Below are positions 37,228 to 50,759 of a stretch of DNA of 64,000 nt, in pieces. The DNA comes from Dolomedes plantarius (lineage: Eukaryota; Arthropoda; Arachnida; Araneae; Dolomedidae). The notes below the pieces were generated by a model that was not told where the DNA came from, did not search any database, and saw only the letters and a program-made list of their open reading frames with translations. The stretch's first letter is position 1, and each line of letters opens with the position of its first letter. The stretch spans positions 5,516,308-5,580,307 of the forward strand of contig OU015495.1 in assembly GCA_907164885.2 (NCBI GenBank), given 5' to 3'. The position numbers and the translations under genes are program-made.

Positions 37228-37299
37228 CATTAGTTGCATACATTGACCGTTGTATTTATTTTGAATGTACTCCGTAGCAAACTGCGGGTTTTCAGCTAG
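36566..37299 (+). mobile_element. Non-autonomous Helitron, plus-strand copy
   Basis: It starts TCTATATGTAAAAAACAG after an A, has (CTGA)n at about 36598-36619, and ends in the CTCCGTAGCAAACTGCGGG hairpin region followed by CTAG at 37296-37299 and T. The body is close to 9460-10154. The internal (TA)n tract is at about 37146-37224. Confidence 0.82.
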
Positions 37300-37892
37300 T
37301 ATATATATAGAGAGAAAGAGAGCAAAATTTGTGTCTAAATTGCATAAGTCACGTAACACATGATGAATAAATATGAGTTTCTAGGGACAAAACTTTTAAA
37401 TTATTTGATGAATCATTTTCTCCTTTCTCTTACAGGGATCTCAAGTATTCCATGTGACTCAAAGGACTGTAAATGCGATAAGACACGTAATGTGATCGAT
37501 TTTCTCTGGATCAATTTAAGAATAAATTTTTCGTACAAATAAATACCTGGCTCGTTTTAATCTATCAATTTATTAAAGTTAAATTGCAGTATTTTATCTT
37601 TTTTAAGAGGTATTGATTCAGTGAAGCCCATGTATGTCGTAGCAGCGATGTCGTACAATGCTGTCTGATAATCGTTATCCAGGGTTCTCCTACAGTAGCG
37701 GTTCTCAACCTGGGGGGCGCCCCCCGCTGGGGAGGTGTAGAAGAATTTTAAGGGAGGCGTGAGTTAAAAAAAAAGTAAAACTAACTGCAATTTACTGTAC
37801 TCAATTTTGCGGTCACAATGTAATCGTAACGTATTTTTGATGTACGAACAGAAACACAATAATGGTCGCACACGATAATTGTCGCAGCTACA

Positions 37893-39449
37893 ATGTCAGA
37901 AAAACCTTCTGGAGATTTATGATGCAGTTAAGGGTTTCACAGAAAAGATAACTCTTTGGCAACGCCGTCTTCAGAGTTCAGAGCCAAACTTTTCATCCTT
38001 TCCAAGATTGAACGACCTCTTCGATGATAAAAAAAAAACTTCCCATTGCAACAGATAAATGAATTGAAGAACGTTATATCAGGGCATTTGGTAGCATTGC
38101 AAAATGAAATTGCAGACTATTTTCCAGATATTAGTTCAGAGAAGTACGTGTTTAAGTTGACAAGAGATCCTTTTAAAATCTACGTGGCTATACAGTGATT
38201 TCCGCTTATAAGAATCACGTTTGTTATTACTGTTTTTAATTCTTATAAGCGGTTGATTCTTATAGCCGAAATTTAGGTTTTTGAACAGGAACACACCCAC
38301 CTATATATACATATATTAGATAATTTACTATAAAATACTCTTCAATTTATGTTAATTATCTTTTATTAAAATTATTTTTATAATTTAAAAAATACAACTT
38401 AATTTTTAGACCTATAAGTAAATACACATGATTATATTAAGACAAGAAATAAATCCAGTATTTGTTACAACATACCTGCTTAACAGTTTAACATTTCAAC
38501 TACAGGAAGGGTGCAAGAAAAAGTTTTCTATGGTAGTTTGACGTAATGAAGTTTTCAGGAGGCTGTTTATACCACTTTCAATACCAATAGTCTCAGACCA
38601 AGATTCACCATCTAGCTTACGTTTCACGGTTTGATAACGTGCTGAATCTAATAATGTCATGTTTTCCTAAGTGATAGTGGACACTTCCCCGAAGATTTAT
38701 GTGTTTCAGGGTTCAGGAAGCCGCAACCAGAATGTGGGAGGTGGGAAAAAAGAGTCCCTGTGTTTGTTTGTCAGTGGAGAAAAGTGAAATGGGATCCGCA
38801 CGGTTAGGATGCCCCTGGGTCAAGATAATAGGACAGTGTTTAGCTAAAGCGTTTGAGGGGAAACTATTATATTATGTCTAACAAAGAAAGGGATGCATTT
38901 TACGACTGTATTCCATCCCATCTAATCACTCTTTCTTTTAAAAAGAATAAAGAAAGAACTTCGTACCTTTTGAGGGTTTAATTAGTTTTTTTGGAAAAAT
39001 GAAAGGAAAGCGAAGAATGTAAACTGATTCTTAAAACCGGTGGATTAATTCTTTAAAGCGAAAATTTTAACATGGAAATAATACTTTTTTTCTTGTTTTT
39101 GTGAGAAGCAGTGGTTACTGTACTTCCTGATCATATTCAGGAACATGCAATCAGCCTAAAATGTGATTCGCAAGCAAATGCGGAATTCGTTAACATGGAT
39201 GTTGAAAAACTTTTTTAAGCTATTTTCCTGTTTACCCAGAAGTTGCTTTGCAAGCTTTGAGGTTGTTGGTGCAGTTTTCATCCACATATCTCTGTGGATC
39301 TGGATTTTCAGCATTAGCATACATAAAGTCAAAATATCGAGCAAAGCTGGACGTTGAAAGTGACCTGGGGTGCGCTTTGTCACAGTTACAACCTAATATT
39401 CAAAACCTTGTCAAGGACAAACTGCCAGCCCTCTCATTAATGTTGTGAA
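37893..39449 (+). pseudogene. hAT transposase remnant, interrupted
   Basis: The first part (37893-38190) reads KNLLEIYDAVKGFTEKI, LWQRRL, FPRLNDLFDD and, after a slip in a run of nine A, INELKNVISGHLVALQNEI, YFPDISS and TRDPFKIYV. This is the mid-region of SCAND3/ZBED-like hAT transposases. The frame is then interrupted at 38191. The C-terminal dimerisation domain resumes near 39130-39449: YPEVALQALRLLVQF, STYLCGSGFSALAYIKSKYR and LDVESDLGCALSQ. The stop is at 39447-39449. The region between, including part of the catalytic domain, is lost or replaced. There is no intact start. Confidence 0.85.
38193..38665 (-). mobile_element. pogo/Tigger fragment inserted in the hAT
   Basis: It starts after TA with CAGTGATTTCCGCTTATAAG, a pogo/Tigger-type end, and an internal partial copy (ATTCTTATAAGCGG) lies near 38231-38244. 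The minus strand at 38660-38496 encodes a C-terminal tail ending SLLKTSLRQTTIENFF, close to the usual Tigger tail. The other terminus was not found, so the insertion is truncated or was followed by another event; 38670-39110 is unassigned. Confidence 0.65.
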
Positions 39450-40010
39450 AGTGACTTGTATTACATGCCAACCTCACCTAGATCCATGATTACCTCAAAT
39501 ATATTTGATCTGTATTTAATTCTTTGATTTCATATGTTTTAATAATAATATGTTCCAAATTAAGATATGAGTAGTAATATTAAATTTTGTGTATGAAATT
39601 ATCTATTCTATATTTTCATTTAATAACCAGCTTCAATTTCAAATTCCGAATGTACTACTAGTATTATATATATAATAGCCGTTGTCTCTGTATAACACTT
39701 CCGGGCTGTACTCATCTTTCAATTGAAGCCCTCAGTAAACAAACTGCCGGTTAGGCTTAATTTCAATTTCAGATGTGGATCAGAATTTTTTCTTACCTAA
39801 AAACTAATATCTTCTCCATCAAATCACGTTTGTTCAGCCTATTTTTCTATAAAACGTTCAGAACTAAAAAAAAAATTGGATGCTATTAGCTGTATATTTA
39901 ACAGTTTTTAAAAATCTGTTTACTTTTGCGATGAATTCTGAAAGTAAACAAACCTGAATGGGAATGAATCAGCTCAAGTATTCATATCGCGTAGTGAACT
40001 GTAAAAAACT

Positions 40011-40378
40011 GGATGGCAGTCTACTACTCCAATCGCATGAAAAACTAAATAAATAAAAAATAATGAAAGGGTTTGCTTTTACAAGGTGTGGATTAAATGC
40101 AATATTATTAGATAATTCGGGATATTTTTTAACTTTCATATACTTTTTCCATTATGACGTCATTATTAGTATTATGACGTCAAAATGACGGGTTGGATGG
40201 CAGTCTACTACTCCAGTCGCATGAAAAACTAAATAAATAAAAAATAATGAAAAGGTTTGCTTTTACAAGGTGTGGATTAAATGCAATATTGTTAGATAAT
40301 TCGGGATATTTTTTAACTTTCATATACCTTTTCCATTATGACGTCATTATTAGTATTATGACGTCAAAATGGCGGGTT
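40011..40378 (+). repeat. Two tandem 184-bp units with CRE-like octamers
   Basis: GGATGGCAGTCTACTACTCC starts at 40011 and again at 40195; the two units differ at only a few bases. Each carries TGACGTCA twice, 20 bp apart (40155, 40175, 40339, 40359). The block lies in the 3' part of the hAT and begins downstream of an unassigned insert-like segment that starts near 39655. Confidence 0.93.
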
Positions 40379-40850
40379 ACCTTCTAGTTGACTATAATGG
40401 TGGTGGTGGTGGGGGGGGGCATGACCTCACATCAGTGTTCAAAGGGAGGCACAGAGACTGAAAGGTTGAGAACCCCTGTCCTACAGTATCAAAACCTATC
40501 ATGAACCATAACAATATATTCGGAAATAGAAGCGAAACCAAAGTACGAGATATCTGAGTTATAGTTTAAATTCACGCTTTAATGGCAAAACATACGATTT
40601 AAGCTTAACTTTATGAGAATCAGCAACCAACCGAGGTAATGCACAATAAAAACTTTACTTCTAGTAAATAATACAGAACTGAATTAGTAAATTTGCTTTG
40701 ATCTAAATAATGACCGTCCAATATTTTGACTTGTCTGGACCACATTAAGTAAAGAGTAATTTCTTTGGGCCGAATATAAAACATATAATATAGTTAATGT
40801 TTACATATATTTGTAACAATATTACTTTTATATATTTATTTTATTTTTTA

Positions 40851-42135
40851 CTAGCCGGTCTACGCCCAATTATGCTCGGGATTCGGACAGCTACGCTCAG
40901 GCCATCCGTCTACCAGACAGACGGTTTTGAATTGATTCAATGAGAGGGAGAATTTTCATAAGAGCCCCTATTAATTTGCAGTCTCACCCCCACCCCACAA
41001 AAAGAAAAAATTGTTATTCGTATTAACACAAACCACCACCTGTTATGATATGAGCATACCTGCATTACAAAAAGATAACTTTTCATGTGCCAGTCAGGAA
41101 TTGAATTCTAACGGAACAGCATTAACCTCTTGAGACTCGAGCAAAATAAAATTTGAATATTTTTTATAATTATAGTTTATTAAAACAAATGGGCATTAAA
41201 AAGCTTGTTTTACTAAGTTAATATTAAGTTAATTATTGAATTTTAAATATGTATTACTAATAGTTAATAGCAGTTAATTACTTATCAATTTACATTAAGA
41301 TTCATGAAAAACTTTAAAACAATTGTTTCGGCAGTAATACACAAAAATATTTTACAAACTGTACCACTAAAAGCTGTAAAGTAAAAATGTCATATTGTGG
41401 AATAATTGTTATCCAAAATCAATTTAAAAAGTAAACACAATATAAATAACATAAGAAAAAAAGCATGTGAAATGTTATACGCATGAATAAAAAGAAAACC
41501 CAATATAAAAAATATAAATTTATAATTAAAATCCTCAGAATTTAGCTAGATTTAGCCTTTCATCATTGGAGCAAAAAAAACCTGAAAAGTAAAACATAAA
41601 ATATATATATTTATAATAAACCACTGAGATCTGAAAAGTAAAAATCTCAAATTTATTAACCAAAATCAAAACGTCTACTGTGTTTAAAAACTAAACACAG
41701 TAGACGTTTGGTTCTTTTGCATTAAAGACTTCCAGATGTTGAACAACACGAACATTTATTGAGAATTAGAAAAACAAATATCACAACGGACTGAGATGCC
41801 TTACACGGCGATCCCAGTGAAATTCCACTTCCTTCTTTCTGAAGTTCAAACATCACAACATGTCAACGCAAAAGCACAATTACAACTTAAAACGTATTCC
41901 ATGATATTGACTGAGTTTTTACCGAAGTTGCCATCTTCAGTTATTGTAAAGTATCAATAACACAAAATATAGTATCACCCAAACAATCGGAACCAAGCAA
42001 ATATAATATTACGTCACACTGGTATACATGTGTACAAACGTCACACTGGTAGGCTGAATTTCAAACATCACACTGAAAAACATTATACACACTTCAATAA
42101 TAGCAAAACAAAACATGATGGTAAAATAGATCTTG
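40851..42135 (-). mobile_element. Helitron-type element, minus strand, no coding seen
   Basis: CTAG at 40851-40854 is the 3' end; on the minus strand it is preceded by CCCGAGCATAATTGGGCG and TAGACCGG, close to the end of the element at 57525. The segment at about 41360-41520 resembles 30720-30840, and 42085-42130 matches 30900-30950 of the coding Helitron remnant. A hairpin with 18-bp arms lies at 41668-41709. The 5' end is uncertain. Confidence 0.5.
41668..41709. repeat. Perfect 18-bp-arm hairpin
   Basis: AAACGTCTACTGTGTTTA (41668-41685) and its exact reverse complement (41692-41709) flank a 6-bp loop. Confidence 0.93.
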
Positions 42136-43721
<1,586 letters not shown>

Positions 43722-44208
43722 TGACACATCGAACTCTTACTCATACTCCTCATTTTCGTGTTTTGCAGTGGTGGTCCGAAAGAATAATAAGTCCTTTAAC
43801 TATTTAAGTATCTTTATTTATCCAACAGAAATGCCCTCAACTCCATTCTTGTAATACTACATGTTTCGCTATTCAACTCACCCCGCTAAAAAACCTTTGC
43901 TCATTACTAAATCCTACATCGCTCTACCTTTGTTGTTTTTTCTGTCTTCCAGAAAGAGACGCCACTAACTTAGTAGTTTGATGTAGCAGCTTCGAATGTA
44001 CTAGAAGGACGCTCTGACGTCAGCACCTCTCGAGATTCCTCTTCAAAGTCTGTGTTATTAAATTGAGATGGACAAGTGCTGCCATCTCTCGACTTTTTCG
44101 TTCTCTATCCCTCTAATTGTCATTTATTAATTATTAATTCGTACCAATTCCATTAAATTTCGCTTAAATAAACCTAATTAAATTTAGTTTACGTCCCTGG
44201 ACATGACA
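43722..44208 (-). mobile_element. Probable solo LTR, minus strand
   Basis: On the minus strand it starts TGTCATGTCC and ends GATGTGTCA, giving TG...CA ends over 487 bp. An AATAAA signal (43813-43818 on the plus strand as TTTATT) sits about 90 bp before the end, with a plausible R/U5 after it. TA-rich flanks make the target duplication unreadable. A short AAGTATATA motif occurs just outside both ends. Confidence 0.6.
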
Positions 44209-44538
44209 AGTATATAATCATACACAGACACAACATACTTACATAGACATATACACATTTACATACATACATAAACATTACACAAAATTTGAACTCAGTG
44301 TAGTATGGATGACACTTTAACTACAATACATATTAATGCGACGCTATTGGTATCGTTTTCTCTTAAGAACTGCCAAACGATGTTCGTTAGTTCCATTCCA
44401 ATCATTATTAACAGCATCTCAAGAGTGCAATGACTGCCTTTTTAGAGCAGTCATTTCTGAAAGCTGATAACATTACATTCCTTATTTATAAGCTTTACTT
44501 TCAAATCTTAAAATTTCTGAGCAGAATCTTCGTAACTG
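44209..44538. other. No recognisable gene
   Basis: AT-rich sequence with ACATA-type short repeats near 44240-44275. Confidence 0.4.
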
Positions 44539-44541
44539 TAA

Positions 44542-44755
44542 GGCCGTCTGCACACGGGGCAACTCAAAAGAAACTGATAACTGACTCCAATCACAAACCA
44601 ATTCCAACTGGTTACAAACCCGTCGGACGGGTTTGTAACCAGTTGCGCCGTGTGCGTGGCTCCATTCAATTACATAGGTTACGACTCATCACTGGCTGGT
44701 TTGTGATTGGAGTCAGTTATCAGTTTCTTTTGAGTTGCTCCGTGTGCAGACGGCC
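44542..44755. mobile_element. Foldback MITE, Harbinger-like, copy 2
   Basis: The termini GGCCGTCTGCACACGGGGC and, inverted, GGCCGTCTGCACACGGAGC are flanked by TAA on both sides (44539-44541 and 44756-44758), the 3-bp TWA-type duplication of PIF/Harbinger. The arms extend for about 50 bp, and a central ACCCGTCGGACGGGT palindrome lies inside. At 214 bp it has no coding capacity. Confidence 0.85.
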
Positions 44756-44758
44756 TAA

Positions 44759-45805
44759 TAGTTATTAGAATATATTTTCGGAAAACCACGTTATTTTTGT
44801 TTGGATTATGTTTGGTAATAATACGAGCTTTTTTGAAATTTCTAATGCTGTGGACAAATTCCTTAGGTATACAGAAAGAAGGGAAAGAGACAAAACTGTA
44901 GAAGAGAACAAAATAGAAAATACATAAAGAAAAGCAACTGAGATAAAATTCTCATACGATCACGGGCCTCCCAATACCGCCGTACAAAGAACACACAGTT
45001 AAGGTAGAGCAGGACATGATGTGCTTACCGTCCATGTTGTCGGAATTTCAAAGAGGGCATATAGGGCTAGAAAATATTCCCATTCTATTTAAATACACAG
45101 CCAGGCAGTCGTGTTCAGTTGCCAATTTGAATACATTTTCGTGGTCTCAAAAGAATTTCGTCTTTTGCTGCTTCGTTTTCTTTCCCTTAGAAATTCCTTT
45201 ACATAGTTCTTCAAAATGTTTTTAAAAAGTACTGTTATTCTACTTTTTATTAAAGTCTTATGAATCCTAAATATTTGAAAACAATTCGCTTTCAAAGCAA
45301 TTCTATAAGCAGTATAGCTCCGGCAGATGTATCAGCGGGAGTGCAGATTGTTTGCAAATGAAAAAGGCAATACTACGGGAAAAATGAATAAATTGAGATA
45401 GAAATATGTTTCTCACACGATACAGGATGTTTATATTTCTCCTGGATTTATATTTCTGTCTCCAAGAATCTAATAAACATGTTTCGTGTTCAACAGAATT
45501 TTTCTTTTGAATGAAAAAATGGGTTGTAGTGAAAACTAATAAATAGGTTTCCAGTTTATTTTGGGTGTTTTCATATTGAATTACACAATAAAATAAGTTT
45601 ATTTATCTTCTCTTACATCTTTACAGAAAATAAACATTATTACGGAAAATGGAATTTAGCATGAGGAGTTTGTTGGATTATTAAGTTTTATTTACTTATT
45701 TATATTGGCATCGAACTTAACGTCTCTTATTGCCTTTAACAGCTCACTCATCTCTAACAAATATAGATAGATTAAGAATTTGGACTCAAATATTAGATTA
45801 CAACC
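44759..45805. other. No recognisable gene
   Basis: AT-rich sequence with frames up to 69 codons and no similarity. The LINE fragment starts at its right edge. Confidence 0.4.
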
Positions 45806-46372
45806 ATTGAAAGAGCCGATGAACTGGCTAAACAAGCGACTAGACGAGGTATTGATTTAATGATGAGTATTCCTGCATCCCACTGGAAGTTTATAGCTAG
45901 AGAAAAAACTGTCGTAAACTGTAACATGGAATAAGCACAGTGGACAAGGAGATTCTTTCCAACTGTCTTTAATCGTTTAAAGTGCAAATATTTCTCAACA
46001 GATTTTAAATTAACTCAAGTTTTTACAGGCCACGGAAATTAAATTTTAAAAGCTACTTATTCAGGTTTGGTATTTTGCCAAATGGACGTTGTGACTGTGG
46101 TGATGGTGAAGAGAATGTAGAGCATATCCTACTGCACTGCGGTTTGCAAGCAAATCGTAGATCTGCTTTCAGAACAAGTTTGGACACGAAATGGGTTGGC
46201 CTCCTGTTTTCTCTGATCTTGTTAGAAAGACGGATACTTTTGTTATTCTATCTGACTTTTTGCACAATCTAGATTTTTAGGACTTTTGTGATTTTTACTT
46301 ACTTTTGTAAGCCTCATGGTATACTTTGTGGTACACGAAGAGATTTTGAATTTCTTTTAAATAAAAAAATAC
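45806..46372 (+). pseudogene. 5'-truncated LINE: RNase H end and zinc-knuckle-like tail
   Basis: The frame from about 45809 starts IERADELAKQAT, the last conserved block of the RNase H domain found in Jockey/R1/I-type LINEs. HWKFIARE and AQWTRRFFPTVF follow, with a TAA between them near 45931. After one shift near 46036 the frame reads FKSYLFRFGILPNGRCDCGD and EENVEHILLHC, the C-terminal Cys-Cys-His-Cys cluster of these proteins. It ends in an AATAAAAAAAT tail at about 46358-46371. Endonuclease and reverse transcriptase are absent, as expected from 5' truncation during reverse transcription. Confidence 0.8.
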
Positions 46373-46790
46373 CTTATATTAGGAGTATAAATAGCTGAAT
46401 GGAAATGCGAGAACAGATTCTTAGTATTGAATTGCAAAATTATACGTGTCTAGCGCACGCGTAGCCTTGTCCTTAAGTTTTGCTCTTGCTACGGGCCGCT
46501 CAGCAAATCATAACCGATCAGTATGCTGGAGGGAGATCAATTAATTGCAAATGAGGAATTTCTCTAAAATTTTAATTGTAAAATCAGCTTCGTCAAGTCT
46601 GAGTCATCAAGTGCACTTCGGGAAAAAAAATCGTACAATAAGAACAGTGTTACAAAATTTTCAGCACACGTAGATGAAAAAATGATTGAATGAATGCTGA
46701 AGCAATATTGAAATATTACACGGCAGATCAGAGTCATGTGATAATCGAGACCAGTTGGAAAGCGAAAATAATTATGAAATAAGCTAGGTA
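46373..46790. other. No recognisable gene
   Basis: Nothing recognisable in this AT-rich stretch. Confidence 0.4.
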
Positions 46791-46796
46791 AGCTAA

Positions 46797-47040
46797 TTTG
46801 GCTCCGTGAAAGTTATCGGCTACCAGTGGTTTCAACTATATGAAACGATACTAAAAAAGACTAACACTTTATAAAAGCAAAAACATTTATTGCAAAATAA
46901 CAAAAGAATTCGAACTCAAGTCGAAACTCAATCCAGATTCGACATCCTGGAACAGCACACAGGCGTCCTGGAACAGCATACAAGCGTGGATATCTCTGGC
47001 GAAAGACTGCGACACCTAGATTTCACTACGAGAAGTAACA
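46797..47040 (-). mobile_element. Possible solo LTR fragment, minus strand
   Basis: Minus strand: it starts TGTTACTTCTCGTAGTG at 47040, similar in its first six bases to the LTR at 54088. An AATAAATG signal lies near 46892, with a TATAAAAG just beyond. The right limit (GGAGCCA at about 46799) is a guess and no target duplication matches. A 20-bp CTGGAACAGCA-type duplication lies inside. Confidence 0.3.
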
Positions 47041-47460
47041 TTTTCAACACTTGGAATTAAGATTCGTTAACTGGTTCGTTTAACTGTTAAAAGGAAATTT
47101 TAAGCTTTTATGTTTTACGCATTTTTTTAAATTTTATATGCAAGTACAGTGCAGAGGAAACCTCCTGTATGTTTCTAATAAGTTTCCGTTTTTAATTGTA
47201 CCATAGAAGCATTTTAATTCAAAAGTATTTTGGTTTTCAGAAGGATATTTTCTGGAATAGAAATGACATTTAAAAGTATTACAGATCTAAAATAGAGCAT
47301 ATGATAATACAAAATACTTATATTTCGCTTCCAATGGTAAGCAATAAACAAAAGTAAAAATAACAAGATCAGTAAATAATTATATTAATAATAACATTAG
47401 AAAATTATAATAATCTCACAGCCATTTATTATTTAAGATTATATTAATTTTGAATAGCTT

Positions 47461-47604
47461 ACACAAGGGTAATCTATTCAAGTTTGCGTAGACGCGTTAC
47501 ACAAGTGTAATCTATTCAAGTTTGCGTAGACGCGTTACACAAGTGTAATCTATTCAAGTTTGCGTAGACGCGTTACACAAGTGTAATCTATTCAAGTTTG
47601 CGTT
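47461..47604 (+). repeat. 38-bp tandem repeat, about 3.8 copies
   Basis: Units start at 47461, 47499, 47537 and 47575, each beginning ACACAAG(T/G)GTAATCTATT and containing AGTTTGCGTA and GACGCGTT. The copies are nearly identical. The last one runs into AAGTTTGCGTTACGCAAACTT, a perfect palindrome around the same motif. Confidence 0.95.
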
Positions 47605-47630
47605 ACGCAAACTTACGAGCGTTCTCATAA

Positions 47631-47763
47631 AATTTGCGTAATAATAATCTGATATTTGTGATAGTTATTTTCTGTTCTTATACATATATATTTTTAAGTC
47701 TAAAAATATATATGTATAAGAACAGAAAATAACTAAAACAAATATCAGATTACTACGCAAACT
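47631..47763. repeat. Palindromic MITE-like hairpin, ~62-bp arms
   Basis: AATTTGCGTAATAATAATCT at the left reads back inverted at the right (AGATTACTACGCAAAC), with arms meeting near 47699. The arms differ by a few bases and a 3-bp indel. The outer motif TTTGCGTA is shared with the adjacent 38-bp tandem repeat. Confidence 0.88.
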
Positions 47764-49043
47764 AAATGGATGTTATAATCTTATCTGCTTGAGAAACTAT
47801 TTTGTATTTCTGGATAAAAACTTACCAAGTTGAAGTGGATCGTTTACTCAAACTATAAAATTCTTCACACCTTGCAAGTGATTCCATGTATGGTTAAGAA
47901 AATCAATGGTCGGATCAAATATACTTGAAAGTAATTCGGTAATTAACAAAATTATATCAAATGAAATTTTAATTAAAATAGTTCTTAATAACTTAAATTG
48001 GAGACTGGGAACCTAATCTCGTTAACCAGAATAACAGTTCAAGAGATGTATGTATCTTTTTAATTACAACTTTCAGTTTCATATTTTAGCATGTTGAATG
48101 ACTATACCACACATATAAATTTCGCGCTATAAATGCTGCTTTATTATCTTTCATGGAACATTTCTTTTGAGATTTAACACATTACGAGAGCTCTAATTGG
48201 GAAAAATTCATTTAAAACAATTATAATTTACTTAAAACAAGTCCTTCATAGCAAACCTTATTATTCAATTTAAATGTAAATAGTCATCTTGTGCTATGTT
48301 TATTCAATTTAATGTTACGTCTGAATAAAATGCGTGATATTTAACTAAGATTCCGTCACTGGGCAATTAAAGATTTTTCGAAGGGAATAGTAAAGTAGCA
48401 TAAAAATGCTCATACTTAATGCATCATGATATAAAAATAAAGATTTCTCTTTTCAACAAATTTCATTTTTTAATGAAGTTCATGCTTATTTACATTCAAC
48501 GTTCTTCCAAAATTTCATAAAAATTCGCATTCAGTATCTGTATAAATTTAGCCCTAATTCTTACAACTGAGCCCTAATGCTTAAAATTGAGATATAAAAG
48601 AATGCAAATCCGTATGCTACTGCCATAGGCATTCGTATAGGTAGTTATTAATATAATCTCTCTATTTATTGCAAGACCAAATGCTTCGAGCAAGGACTTC
48701 ATTATTAACGTTTCCTTCTGTCTTAACCTTACAAAAATGTTTTATTCGCTTGTGAGGATCTTCACAAAACTTACCCCAACCTGTTTAATAATCTCTTTTT
48801 TCTGAGATGTAGAGGGAAGAAATTAAAAGGAATTCTTTTAGGAAAAAATTATGTTATTTTCCTACACTTTTAGAAGATTAAACTGTGGGATATATGTTTC
48901 CATTCTCTGGCAATGTTTGACTAATGATTTCCAATTTTTCTACTCAAATTCTTTCCGTGCATAAGGATATTTTATCTTCGGTTCTCTAGAATAAATTGGG
49001 GGATATTTGCAGTTATTAAAATTTCTGTCTTGATTACAATTAA

Positions 49044-49050
<7 letters not shown>
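47764..49050. other. No recognisable gene
   Basis: AT-rich, no supportable gene or repeat boundary. Confidence 0.4.
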
Positions 49051-49259
<209 letters not shown>

Positions 49260-49571
49260 GTTATTGCTCAATATGTATTTTCAACTTCCTATATTTTTAG
49301 TACTTTGGGCTCAATTCAGATAATCGCGTGTATTCTGTTGAGATTTTTGCAATAAAAGATTTGGATTTAGGATCCGAAGCGTAAAGAGTTGTTTTTTTCT
49401 TTCTTGTTTAAGATATTTTGAAAATTTTGGGTAAACATATTATACTGCGCAGTTTCTTTCTTCATTGAAACAGTTGCCATATCTACAATGTAGTGATTTC
49501 CTATAAGATTTCTCCTTACTTATTACCTCGCGTGCAAGAATTACGCGTACAAGAACATTATTTATTTATTT

Positions 49572-50008
49572 ACATGTTTTTATTAATTCGCTTTCTTATT
49601 TGTGTGTTTGCGTGTTTGTGTGTTTGTCTAATACAAATCTTGCAATCGATTTTTAATTAACTTATCGACTAGATAGACATTTGAATGTTTTAGAATAGCT
49701 CATAACACGATGACAATGCATACTTTTCATACTTTTATCCATCTTTAAGTTGTTTTAAGTAGTATTGAATTCATTTTCAGTTAATTTTTTTGTATACTGG
49801 TGCAGCCATCTATCGCCCGGGACGGGAACGAAAAGTTGAATGCAAGTTAATTTCCAATTAACTTCATTTTCATTCAAGTTAATGGGATAATTCACCAAAA
49901 AAAATTTAAAAAGTATTTATTAATACATAGAATTGTCAAGTTTATATGATTCAACAGAAAATTTAAAAACACTGTATATAAAAAGTTCTTTTTATCTTGT
50001 AATTATGT
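49572..50008 (+). repeat. Interspersed repeat family R, copy 3
   Basis: ACATGTTTTTATTAATTCGC start, TTTGTGTG run, CTTGCAATCGATTTTTAATT, the TTTTAGAATAGCTCA block, GGTGCAGCCATCTATCG, AACTTCCAATT-type block (here AATTTCCAATTAACTTC) and a TTTTATCTTGTAATTATG end. It has the same layout as copies 2 and 4. Confidence 0.87.
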
Positions 50009-50751
50009 ATGTTGATTTTTACGTACATATTTTTAAAAATTAACGAGTTAACGATTTGTATGACTTCAACGCTTGAGTATCTGAAACAAATAAAGCCCAC
50101 ATTCCACTTTCAAAAATCAGATTTTCGGCAGATATCGGATAAAAATAACAAGGACAAAATCTCATTTTAGGAACACCATATGCAAGTTTAATTAGGAACT
50201 CGCAAATATAGGAAACCGAAATACCAAAGTTTGATATAGTGGCACATATTTTTCTTCATGTGTCTTTTAATGGTAAAACAAAGGCTGATTCTCCCAGTGC
50301 TGGATCAATTGAACATCCGATGCTGGACTTGCAGGACTGTAATGTGTATTTCTTTTTCACTTTCGTGGATTTTAGGTTCGTTGTTATCGTTTTCCTTTTA
50401 AAAGACAGCCCGTGTACTGAATATATTCGTCTTTGAAAGAACTTACATTACAATCACCTTCATTTCAGATTTTTCTGTAACTGAAAAAAATTCTTCACCA
50501 AGATTCGGAAACATCTGAGATTACTTTACCTTCCATGTCAAATTTATATATTTCCTAACTAGAGATTTTTATATTTAGCATTACTGTACTTGGAGAATTT
50601 ACATTCCCTCGTTTCACTCTTTGTATTCTTAACAGATTTCTACATAGTTTACATAAAGATATTGGTATTACATAAGTCCGTATATGTAAAGGTGGGAATA
50701 AAGATAGCTGTCTTTCACATTAGTGCAGCAAATTTCGGCGGAGAGTCATTG
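50009..50751. other. No recognisable gene
   Basis: AT-rich sequence with two frames of 60-65 codons and no similarity. Confidence 0.4.
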
Positions 50752-50759
50752 GTTATAAC

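Larger units (their letters stand above)
37696..40478 (+). mobile_element. hAT element with perfect 8-bp target duplication
   Basis: TCCTACAG occurs at 37688-37695 and again at 40479-40486. The ends TAGCGGTTCTCAACC and, inverted from the right, CAGGGGTTCTCAACC form short imperfect inverted repeats. Eight-bp duplications and GGTTCTCAACC ends are typical of hAT elements of the Charlie/ZBED-related group. The 2783-bp body holds a broken transposase and at least one secondary insertion (38193 onward). Confidence 0.92.

Noticed and set aside
38699..38881. 60-codon frame between the pogo fragment and the hAT C-terminus
   Set aside because: No motif of either transposase and no similarity that I recognise.
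39655..40391. Separate Helitron inside the hAT (ACTAG at 39654, CTAG at 40388)
   Set aside because: No 3' hairpin precedes the CTAG and no TC 5' end could be placed, so I left the segment unclassified.
47461..47604. Possible CRISPR array
   Set aside because: The 38-bp units abut directly without variable spacers and the genome is eukaryotic.
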